From: Bacteroidia bacterium
GTDB lineage: Bacteria; Bacteroidota; Bacteroidia; Cytophagales; Cyclobacteriaceae
Direction: 5' to 3'
DNA: 5,713 nt
Assembly: GCA_025356795.1 (NCBI GenBank)
Contig: JANXRR010000270.1
Span: 1 to 5,713, forward strand
Each line of letters starts with the position of its first letter. Within the stretch, counting starts at the first letter, position 1. The notes under the pieces are model-generated. The model was not told the DNA's origin. It saw only the letters and a program-made list of their open reading frames with translations, and did no database searches. Below, piece after piece: positions 1-5,110 of this stretch. The translations under genes were made by a program, and so were the position numbers.

Positions 1-233
1 GTTTAGGTTACAATTTTGCTTCTACCTCGGCATCGATAAAAGGTACGTATGAAGCTGGCACTACACTTCAACCAGCATCTATTAAAGATCCCATAACCGT
101 AAGTGTTTCAACGAGCGGCCCTAGGGCAACAGCAGGTATGCGCTTGAAACTCTTGATTTTTACGCTTCATGCTGATTATACGCTACAAGATTACTCTGCC
201 ATTACTGCCGGTATTGGTATTAGTGTCCGTTAA
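1..233 (+). CDS. C-terminal fragment of an outer-membrane beta-barrel protein, DUF6588-like
   Basis: The reading frame is open from the window edge (first full codon at 3) to a TAA at 231-233, giving the last 76 residues of a longer protein. The start lies outside the window. The fragment alternates polar and hydrophobic residues in short segments typical of transmembrane beta-strands: LGYNFASTSASIKGTYEAG, then a loop, then GPRATAGMRLKLLIFTLHAD, YTLQDYSAITAGIGISVR. The conserved-looking GPRAT-G-RLKLL-FT-HADYTLQ-Y pattern resembles the C-terminus of the Bacteroidota DUF6588 family as I remember it. These are predicted outer-membrane barrels of unknown function. The chain ends in Arg rather than the usual C-terminal aromatic residue of outer-membrane proteins, which may be normal for this family. 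Family assignment is from memory of the pattern; the barrel nature is inferred from strand periodicity. It ends 2 bp before the stop of the convergent enoyl-CoA hydratase gene. Confidence 0.65.
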   Translation, partial: LGYNFASTSASIKGTYEAGTTLQPASIKDPITVSVSTSGPRATAGMRLKLLIFTLHADYTLQDYSAITAGIGISVR

Positions 234-235
234 AA

Positions 236-1009
236 TTATTTCCCTGTGTATGAAGGCGTTCGTTTTTCAATGAATGCCTTCATACCTTCTTTTTGATCGT
301 TAGAAGCAAAAGTCAGGTAAAAACTCTTGCGTTCAAATGCCAAGCCTTCTTCCAAATGGGTTTCAAAAGTATGATTGATAGCTTCTTTTGCCAGTTGCAC
401 AGCTATGGGAGAGTAGCTGGCAATTTCTTTAGCCAATTTAATGGCCTCAATCAAATAAGTCTCCAACGGAAAAACATGGTTCACCAAACCGTATGATTGG
501 GCCTCGTTGGCGGTAAGAAACCGACCGCTCAAAATTAATTCCATTGATTTTGCCTTGCCGATAGCATACGTCATCCGTTGTGTTCCTCCTGCACCAGGAA
601 TGGTTCCAATCCTCACCTCGGGCTGCCCAAACTTAGCTGTTTCCGAAGCCACAATCATATCGCAGGTCATAGCTAATTCACAGCCTCCGCCTAAGGCAAA
701 ACCAGACACCGCTCCAATGATGGGCTTCTTCGTGTTCTTAATTTGATCCCATGTTTTAAACCTATCTTCCATCACCATTTCAATGGCAGTTTTATCGGCC
801 ATTTGTTTTACATCAGCCCCGGCAGCAAACGCCTTTTCATTTCCCGTAAGGATAATTACACGAACCGCCTCATTGGCATCCAATTGCACCAATGCCTGGT
901 GCAGCTCGCCCATCAATTCATGGTTAAGCGCATTCAATTCTTTAGGCCTGTTCAATTCGATAAGTGCAACAAAAGGCTCAACTTGTTCAGTAACTTTTAT
1001 GAAATTCAT
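236..1009 (-). CDS. Enoyl-CoA hydratase (crotonase family)
   Basis: Predicted cytosolic short-chain enoyl-CoA hydratase of 257 residues, the usual length for single-domain crotonases. It would add water across trans-2-enoyl-CoA in fatty-acid or amino-acid acyl-CoA oxidation. Visible signatures: LNRPKELNAL (19-28); AAGADVK (62-68), the first oxyanion-hole and CoA-binding segment; GFALGGGCELAM (103-114), with the second oxyanion-hole glycine and Glu111; and GQPEVRIGTIPGAGGTQR (128-145) with Glu131. Glu111 and Glu131 have the same 20-residue spacing as the catalytic pair Glu144/Glu164 of rat mitochondrial hydratase. Keeping both favours a true hydratase over isomerase-only or other crotonase members. 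The C-terminal EGMKAFIEKR motif is also typical and shows the gene is complete. The ATG is preceded by a weak TAAG-like element, as is normal in Bacteroidota. It appears monocistronic: a convergent barrel gene lies downstream and a divergent phosphatase upstream. Chain-length preference cannot be read from the sequence; 3-hydroxybutyryl-CoA dehydratase is an alternative name. Confidence 0.93.
   Translation of the reverse strand: MNFIKVTEQVEPFVALIELNRPKELNALNHELMGELHQALVQLDANEAVRVIILTGNEKAFAAGADVKQMADKTAIEMVMEDRFKTWDQIKNTKKPIIGAVSGFALGGGCELAMTCDMIVASETAKFGQPEVRIGTIPGAGGTQRMTYAIGKAKSMELILSGRFLTANEAQSYGLVNHVFPLETYLIEAIKLAKEIASYSPIAVQLAKEAINHTFETHLEEGLAFERKSFYLTFASNDQKEGMKAFIEKRTPSYTGK
248..294 (+). 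terminator. Intrinsic terminator of the beta-barrel gene, inside the convergent hydratase CDS
   Basis: A 14-bp stem pairs 248-261 (GTATGAAGGCGTTC) with 272-285 (GAATGCCTTCATAC) with a 10-nt loop. The only non-Watson-Crick pair is a G-U at 258/275. The stem is followed by CTTCTTTTT (286-294). It begins 15 nt after the stop of the barrel gene. Read on the opposite strand, the wobble becomes an A-C mismatch and the flank downstream of the stem is less T-rich, so it fits termination of plus-strand transcription best. The bases also encode the C-terminal residues of the hydratase. Confidence 0.8.
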
Positions 1010-1031
1010 GATCTTACTTTTTTGATTAAAA

Positions 1032-1066
1032 CAAATCTAGGGGTAATTAGATAGGATAAAAAAATC
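1032..1066 (-). promoter_or_regulatory. Putative promoter of the enoyl-CoA hydratase gene
   Basis: On the minus strand, TAGATTTG (1039 down to 1032) is an exact match to the Bacteroidota -7 consensus TAnnTTTG. A T-rich run (about 1066-1059) sits roughly 19-20 nt upstream, where the -33 element is expected, but it lacks a clear TTG. This would give a leader of about 20 nt before the ATG at 1009. Assigned by consensus and position only. Confidence 0.45.
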
Positions 1067-1070
1067 GGTA

Positions 1071-1078
1071 TACTTTCG
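1071..1078 (+). promoter_or_regulatory. Putative -7 promoter element of the phosphatase gene
   Basis: TACTTTCG differs from the Bacteroidota -7 consensus TAnnTTTG at one position and lies 22 nt before the ATG at 1101. No convincing TTG -33 element is seen about 20 nt upstream, so only the -7 box is called. An AAGAAAG stretch at 1083-1089 could serve as a weak ribosome-binding site. Confidence 0.35.
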
Positions 1079-1100
1079 CATCAAGAAAGAACCCGCCAAT

Positions 1101-1568
1101 ATGATCAAGGTTTTGTTTGTATGCTTAGGAAATATTTGCCGCTCTCCATTGGCGGAAGCCATTTTGATTAATAAAGTTCAGCAGCGTGGAAAAAGTGATT
1201 TTATAAAGGCCGATTCTTGCGGAACATCAAACTATAATATTGGCTTACCGCCTGATGCAAGAACGATGGCAAATGCAGCTGAAAACGGAATTACAGTAAA
1301 ACACATGGCTCGGCAATTGTCAAGAAAAGATTTTGATGCGTTCGATCTGATCTTGGCGATGGATAAAAGTAACTTAAAGAATATTCTTGGTCTGAGTCCT
1401 TCAAAAGACCAACTCCAAAAAATTCATTTGATGCGGGAATTTGATCCACTCGGAACTGGCGATGTTCCCGATCCTTATTATGGAGGTAAAAATGATTTTC
1501 AAGAAGTTTTTGACATACTCGACCGGTCTATCAACCACCTGCTTACAACCAATTTATTTCTTCATTAA
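1101..1568 (+). CDS. Low-molecular-weight protein-tyrosine phosphatase
   Basis: A complete 155-residue protein, the normal size for cytosolic low-molecular-weight tyrosine phosphatases. These remove phosphate from phosphotyrosine through a cysteinyl-phosphate intermediate. The N-terminal P-loop is intact: VCLGNICRSP, with nucleophile Cys8 and Arg14 in the C-x5-R-S motif. The DPYYG motif near the C-terminus (124-128) supplies the general acid Asp124. The middle segment GTSNYNIGLPPDARTM (41-56) matches the family's usual GT-N-hG--PD-R pattern. These features separate it from arsenate reductases of the same fold, which carry extra redox cysteines. The physiological substrate is unknown. No tyrosine kinase, polysaccharide export or capsule gene is nearby, so the usual Wzb/Wzc context is absent here. 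It is transcribed divergently from the enoyl-CoA hydratase, and its last five codons, stop included, overlap the end of the aspartokinase gene on the other strand. Confidence 0.93.
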   Translation: MIKVLFVCLGNICRSPLAEAILINKVQQRGKSDFIKADSCGTSNYNIGLPPDARTMANAAENGITVKHMARQLSRKDFDAFDLILAMDKSNLKNILGLSPSKDQLQKIHLMREFDPLGTGDVPDPYYGGKNDFQEVFDILDRSINHLLTTNLFLH

Positions 1569-2795
1569 TAATTGCAGGGTAGATCGCGATGATTGCTCTA
1601 AAATAATCCCTGACATTTTTCTATATTCATCATAGGTTTTTTGATCATAGTTTTTAATTGTGATCAAGGTTAAACCTGTATTGTAGTACACTTCAAATGA
1701 TAGACTTAATAGTTCTATCAGTTTCAAAACCTTATGTTCCCGAAAATCCACACAAAGAGAAAGTGAGATAGCGGAATTCTGCATTACGTTGATCTTCACA
1801 TTGCTATCAGAAAGCGTTTTAAAAATTGCACCCAATTGCTCCTCATTAATGAACGAGTAGTCTGTTACGTTGCAAGAGATTAAACATTGATTTTCTTTAA
1901 ACACAATGAGCGTTGGCAGCTTGCTCACTCTGCAATCATGAATAAGCGTGCCGGGAAGTGAGGGATTCAAAAAGCTTTTCACGTATAGAGGAATGCTTTT
2001 ATTAGCAAGGGGTTTAATTGTTTTAGGATGAATAATAGAAGCTCCATAATAAGTCATTTCAGCAGCTTCTTTGTAAGGCAACTCTTCAAATACTTTTGCC
2101 GATGAAATTTTTTTAGGATCGGCATTCATTACTCCTGCTACATCTTTCCAAATTGTGACAGACTTGGCCTGTAAGCAGGAAGCAAAAATAGCTGCCGAAA
2201 AATCGGAACCTTCTCTTCCAAGCGTAGTTGTATTTCCGCTTGTTCCTGTTGCAATAAATCCTTGAGTTATGTGTGTGTTTTCATTGTTTCTCAAAAGCGA
2301 TGAGTCGATGTTCAATTGGGTTTTAACCCAATCAATCTTTGCTTCTCTGTAATTATCAGTGGTAGCAATAAGCATCCGGGCATCGTGCCAATCGTTTGTA
2401 ATTCCCACATGGTTCAAATAAGAAGAAACTATCAGCGAAGAAATTACCTCTCCCAAAGAAACAATTTGATCATACACCAAATCATATTCCTGGTTAGGTG
2501 CCGCCAATTTTTCAATCGTTAAAAGTAAGCTCCCTACCTCGCTAAATACTTGGTGATCTTTTGGGAATAATTCATCTAAAATAGTGTGATGATATTTTCT
2601 TAAAAAGGATAGTTCGTTTTTAAAATCTTTGCTTGCCTGCCCAAGTGCAACAATTTTCTCCAACGCATCGGTGGTTTTACCGATGGCCGAAACAACTACC
2701 AATTTCCTTTCGGGAAATAATGCAATAATGGAGGCCACATTTTTAATAGAAGCAGCGCTGCTCAAGGAGGCTCCGCCAAATTTGAATACAATCAT
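1554..2795 (-). CDS. lysC: Aspartate kinase, monofunctional, with short ACT region
   Basis: Phosphorylates aspartate to 4-aspartyl phosphate, the first step toward lysine/diaminopimelate, threonine and methionine. The N-terminal amino-acid-kinase domain is complete: KFGGASL (5-11), VVVSAIGKTTDAL (33-45), SLGEVISS (113-120), TTTLGREGSDFSAA (189-202), WKDVAGVMNADP (216-227) and AEMTYYGASIIHPKTI (245-260). The GREGSD form replaces the GRGGSD of E. coli LysC and is, as I recall, usual in Bacteroidota. An ACT-like regulatory region follows from about residue 300. The first repeat (SCNVTDYSF onward) looks whole, while the second (GLTLITIKNYD to LQLLMKK) is short and ends at residue 413, compared with 449 in E. 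coli LysC. No homoserine dehydrogenase domain is fused. The gene is divergent from fbp and appears monocistronic. The ATG at 2795 puts KFGG at residue 5, as in relatives, with AAGAAA just upstream. The symbol follows family usage; feedback specificity cannot be read from the sequence. Confidence 0.92.
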   Translation of the reverse strand: MIVFKFGGASLSSAASIKNVASIIALFPERKLVVVSAIGKTTDALEKIVALGQASKDFKNELSFLRKYHHTILDELFPKDHQVFSEVGSLLLTIEKLAAPNQEYDLVYDQIVSLGEVISSLIVSSYLNHVGITNDWHDARMLIATTDNYREAKIDWVKTQLNIDSSLLRNNENTHITQGFIATGTSGNTTTLGREGSDFSAAIFASCLQAKSVTIWKDVAGVMNADPKKISSAKVFEELPYKEAAEMTYYGASIIHPKTIKPLANKSIPLYVKSFLNPSLPGTLIHDCRVSKLPTLIVFKENQCLISCNVTDYSFINEEQLGAIFKTLSDSNVKINVMQNSAISLSLCVDFREHKVLKLIELLSLSFEVYYNTGLTLITIKNYDQKTYDEYRKMSGIILEQSSRSTLQLLMKK

Positions 2796-2803
2796 TTTCT
2801 TAA

Positions 2804-2833
2804 TTGATTACAAACGTTTGTTTGGTATATTTA
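2804..2833 (+). promoter_or_regulatory. Putative fbp promoter
   Basis: TTG at 2804-2806 is followed after 19 nt by TATATTTA (2826-2833). This is one mismatch from the Bacteroidota -7 consensus TAnnTTTG, and the spacing fits the expected 17-23 nt. Transcription would start near 2838-2842, leaving a leader of about 20 nt before the ATG at 2861. No equally good promoter for the divergent aspartokinase gene was found; TATCTTAG on the minus strand (2855-2848) is a weak candidate. Confidence 0.4.
2810..2821. promoter_or_regulatory. Perfect 12-bp palindrome, candidate operator between lysC and fbp
   Basis: ACAAACGTTTGT is its own reverse complement. It lies in the 65-bp gap between the divergent aspartokinase and fructose-bisphosphatase genes, inside the spacer of the putative fbp promoter. 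A palindrome centred on CG with an AAACGTTT core resembles LacI-family operators. No regulator gene is in the window, and a 12-bp palindrome is expected about once by chance in a sequence this long, so function rests on its position. Confidence 0.35.
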
Positions 2834-2860
2834 CAAACTCTTTTTCGCTAAGATAAATAA

Positions 2861-3853
2861 ATGATAGAAGCCTCACGAATTGCTCAATCTATAGGTTTTA
2901 CTCTTGATCGGTTTATTAAGAATAATCAAGATCAATTTCAATTTGCAACCGGTGAGCTTTCTCAACTCTTGCGCGACATTGCGCTTGCTTCCAAAGTAGT
3001 AAAACGCGAGGTAAATAAAGCAGGGCTAATTGATATTATGGGGCCAATTGGAAGCTCCAACTCAGGTGGTGAAAGTCAGCAAAAACTAGATGTATTAGCA
3101 AATATTCGTTTTACCAGAGCTCTTTCAAAAGGAGGTGAAGTTTGCGCCTTAATTTCAGAGGAAACTGAATCGTTTGTTGATCTTAATAATGAAGGAAAAT
3201 ATGTTATTGCAATCGACCCTCTTGATGGCTCATCTAACATTGATGTAAACGTGTCCATCGGAACTATCTTTTCTATTTACCGCAGAAAAAGTAGTGTGGG
3301 TAAAGCTATTGCAGAAGAAGACATTCTTCAAAAAGGATCGGAGCAAGTAGCTGCGGGCTATGTTCTTTATGGTTCATCCACCATGCTTGTTTACACCACA
3401 GGCCATGGTGTAAATGGATTTACTTATGAGCCTACTTTAGGAGAATATTTTCTTTCACATCCGGATATGAAAATTCCCCGCCAAGGAAAAATTTATTCAA
3501 TCAACGAAGGCCAGTCTAATCATTTTCCAAAATCAATAGAATTGTATGTAAAGTATTGCAAAGACAATAATTATTCAGCCCGTTACATTGGCTCGCTAGT
3601 GGCCGATTTTCACCGGAATTTATTAAAAGGAGGAATCTATATTTATCCTCAAACTTTAGAACATACCACAGGGAAATTGCGCTTAATGTATGAATGCAAT
3701 GCATTGGCATTTGTAATAGAACAAGCGGGCGGCAAAGCCTCTGATGGGCAAAATCGAATTCTTGACATTACACCTAAAAGCCTTCACCAACGAACCCCAT
3801 TTTTAGTTGGATCAATAGAAATGGTTGAAAAAGCCGAAGAAATTAGAGGGTAG
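2861..3853 (+). CDS. fbp: Class I fructose-1,6-bisphosphatase
   Basis: Hydrolyses fructose 1,6-bisphosphate to fructose 6-phosphate, the committed cytosolic step of gluconeogenesis. At 330 residues the protein is full length for class I enzymes. The metal site is intact: SEETE (99-103, acidic residues Glu100/Glu101) and [19 protein letters not shown] (119-137, Asp119 and Asp122), with Glu278 in [10 protein letters not shown]. Substrate-binding elements are also visible: [12 protein letters not shown] (170-181), YSINEGQ (212-218), [18 protein letters not shown] (241-258) and [10 protein letters not shown] (271-280). These exclude the class II (GlpX) and class III types and the related inositol monophosphatases. 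The ATG is the first in frame after the divergent gap. The gene is probably the first of a two-gene transcript with phenylalanine hydroxylase, which starts 38 bp after its stop. AMP sensitivity and other allosteric control cannot be judged from the motifs seen. Confidence 0.96.
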   Translation: MIEASRIAQSIGFTLDRFIKNNQDQFQFATGELSQLLRDIALASKVVKREVNKAGLIDIMGPIGSSNSGGESQQKLDVLANIRFTRALSKGGEVCALISEETESFVDLNNEGKYVIAIDPLDGSSNIDVNVSIGTIFSIYRRKSSVGKAIAEEDILQKGSEQVAAGYVLYGSSTMLVYTTGHGVNGFTYEPTLGEYFLSHPDMKIPRQGKIYSINEGQSNHFPKSIELYVKYCKDNNYSARYIGSLVADFHRNLLKGGIYIYPQTLEHTTGKLRLMYECNALAFVIEQAGGKASDGQNRILDITPKSLHQRTPFLVGSIEMVEKAEEIRG

Positions 3854-3868
3854 CCTTCAACTTTAAAC

Positions 3869-3895
3869 ATGCATTCGCAACCGAAAAAAAAATGA
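3869..3895 (+). other. Upstream ATG mini-frame with A9 run overlapping the hydroxylase start
   Basis: An ATG at 3869 opens a frame reading MHSQPKKK that ends in TGA at 3893-3895, interlocked with the assigned hydroxylase ATG at 3892. The frame crosses a run of nine adenines (3884-3892). One extra adenine would fuse it in frame to the hydroxylase and give an N-terminal extension of eight residues. It may be a true upstream start read with slippage, a homopolymer sequencing error, or chance. Confidence 0.35.
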
Positions 3896-4599
3896 AACAG
3901 AGGTACGAAAATTATACAACCCAAGATCAAGAGGTATGGCAATTACTTTTTGACAGGCAAATGAAGCAACTGCCTTCATTGGCTTCACCGGCCTACTTGG
4001 AAGGAATTGAAAAAGCAGGCTTTGTAAGAAATAAGATTCCGGATTTTATTGAGATCAATAATAGACTAACAAAAATTACCGGTTGGCAAGTGGTTGCTGT
4101 GGAGGGACTAATTCCTAACAACGATTTTTTTGAATTACTTGCAGAACAAAAATTCCCTGCCAGTACCTGGTTTCGTGAGCGTGAGCAGCTCGATTACTTA
4201 GAAGAGCCAGACATGTTTCATGATGTATTTGGTCACGTTCCGCTCCTAACCAATCATGATTTTTGTGGCTTCTTGAAAGGCCTTAGTAAAATTGCCCTCA
4301 AAGTAATTGATGATGAAACAGCCATCGAAAATATCGCTCGTATTTATTGGTACACTATTGAGTTTGGATTAATAAAAGAAGAAGCCTTACATATTTACGG
4401 TGCTGGCATTCTTTCCTCTGGTGGTGAATCTATCTATGCACTCCAAAGCACGATCCCACAGCGCTTGCCATACACTGTAAAAATGATTGCTAAAACCCCT
4501 TACATAAAGGACAAATTTCAATTACAGTATTTTGTAATTGATAGCTATAAACAATTATTCGATTCACTGAGCGAAATAGAAAATGAAATAATAAAATAA
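3892..4599 (+). CDS. phhA: Phenylalanine 4-hydroxylase (aromatic amino acid monooxygenase)
   Basis: Predicted tetrahydropterin-dependent, non-haem iron enzyme that converts phenylalanine and O2 to tyrosine in the cytosol. The 235 residues cover the catalytic domain and lack the regulatory ACT domain of animal enzymes, as expected for bacterial forms. The iron facial triad is clear: FHDVFGHVPLL (109-119) gives His110 and His115, and WYTIEFGL (153-160) gives Glu157. Other family features are PDFIEINNRL (50-59), TGWQVVAVEGLIP (63-75), EQLDYLEEPD (98-107) and YGAGILSSGGES (169-180). The last differs from the commoner SSPGE/SSFGE loop by a Gly. The assigned ATG abuts an A9 tract with no Shine-Dalgarno sequence, so the N-terminus is uncertain by about eight residues. 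It is probably cotranscribed with fbp (38-bp gap). Tyrosine could feed the homogentisate route to fumarate and acetoacetate, but no other gene of that route and no pterin dehydratase (phhB) is visible here. Tryptophan or tyrosine hydroxylase activity is less likely in a bacterium. Confidence 0.93.
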   Translation: MKQRYENYTTQDQEVWQLLFDRQMKQLPSLASPAYLEGIEKAGFVRNKIPDFIEINNRLTKITGWQVVAVEGLIPNNDFFELLAEQKFPASTWFREREQLDYLEEPDMFHDVFGHVPLLTNHDFCGFLKGLSKIALKVIDDETAIENIARIYWYTIEFGLIKEEALHIYGAGILSSGGESIYALQSTIPQRLPYTVKMIAKTPYIKDKFQLQYFVIDSYKQLFDSLSEIENEIIK

Positions 4600-4622
4600 C
4601 TGTGGCCCTGAAAGCTCAAGCC

Positions 4623-4676
4623 CTCATTCTATAAAGGATCTTAGCAATGAGATTACTTCTTTTCTTCCTCTTTTTG
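4623..4676 (+). terminator. Weak candidate terminator after phenylalanine hydroxylase
   Basis: CTCATT (4623-4628) pairs with AATGAG (4646-4651). A possible CTA/TAG extension sits inside the loop, with one bulged base. The hairpin is followed by a pyrimidine-rich tract with several T runs (about 4655-4676). The stem is short and AT-rich and the T tract is interrupted by C, so this is much weaker than the terminator at 248-294. The tract also encodes the Lys/Glu-rich tail of the convergent DUF5606 gene. The rest of the gap 4600-4652 holds nothing I recognise. Confidence 0.25.
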
Positions 4677-5087
4677 AGGCACAACAATAGGTGCTGTTAA
4701 AATTTCAGGTACTTGTTGAAGTATGATAAGATACCACTTTATCAGTTTTTTTATGTCTGAAATATATACGCGGCTTTCATCGTATTCGGGTAAAATTGAT
4801 TTTAAAAAAGATTTTAATTCAGTAGGTTCAGCCTCTGATGTGAGACCAATATCATTTCCGAAATCTTTATAAATTTTTTGCAGTACTTCTTCTAAGGAAA
4901 CTGTTCCTTTTTGGGTGGTGGTATAGATGGATATCTCTTTCAGCAACGAAAGCTTCTGCGATGCCGAAGCCACCACTTTTGTTTTCAATTCATCTAGCGA
5001 TTCAAGTATTACTCCTGCCTTCGTGGGTTTTAACACCTTAAATAAACCACCCTTACCACTTATCGATGCGATCTCTGCTAACTCCAT
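4653..5087 (-). CDS. DUF5606 family protein of unknown function
   Basis: A 144-residue protein that matches the Bacteroidota DUF5606 pattern: an N-terminal IASISGKGGLFKVL (6-19), TKAGVILESLD (22-32), VSASQKLSLL-like stretch (38-49) and EISIYTTT (51-58), then a helical second half. The first 60 residues look like a small beta-rich domain. Residues 64-130 are rich in Leu, Ile, Glu and Lys and appear helical, with a WYLIILQQVPEIL segment (118-130). The protein ends in a charged QKEEEKK tail. There is no signal peptide, convincing membrane helix or catalytic motif, so a soluble cytosolic protein is inferred. Its function is not known to me. It starts 23 bp after the stop of the EngB GTPase gene on the same strand and is probably cotranscribed with it. 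That makes a link to ribosome assembly or translation a guess only. AAAGAA about 6-11 nt upstream may act as a weak ribosome-binding site. Confidence 0.8.
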   Translation of the reverse strand: MELAEIASISGKGGLFKVLKPTKAGVILESLDELKTKVVASASQKLSLLKEISIYTTTQKGTVSLEEVLQKIYKDFGNDIGLTSEAEPTELKSFLKSILPEYDESRVYISDIKKLIKWYLIILQQVPEILTAPIVVPQKEEEKK

Positions 5088-5110
5088 AACTATTCTTTAG
5101 TGCGGCAAAA

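Noticed and set aside
293..1054. Several plus-strand open frames over the enoyl-CoA hydratase gene
   Set aside because: They are antisense to a clearly conserved enzyme, have Cys/Phe-rich unstructured translations and match no family I recognise.
1583..1590. 8-bp palindrome ATCGCGAT
   Set aside because: It lies inside the aspartokinase coding sequence, does not extend further, and is short enough to be chance.
1573..1620. Possible terminator after the phosphatase gene: CAGGG (1575-1579) with CCCTG (1608-1612), then TTTTT
   Set aside because: The stem is only 5 bp with a 28-nt loop and needs a bulge to extend. It lies inside aspartokinase coding sequence and is not strong enough to call.
2316..2856. 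Plus-strand open frames over the aspartokinase gene, one reaching into the divergent gap
   Set aside because: They are frame shadows of aspartokinase with no recognisable domain.
3076..3710. Minus-strand open frames inside fbp
   Set aside because: They are antisense to conserved fructose-bisphosphatase motifs and have no coding features of their own.
4518..4541. Perfect 9-bp inverted repeat TCAATTACA / TGTAATTGA with a 6-nt loop
   Set aside because: It lies within the phenylalanine hydroxylase coding region, is AT-rich and has no following T tract. It could be a weak mRNA hairpin, but nothing supports a function.
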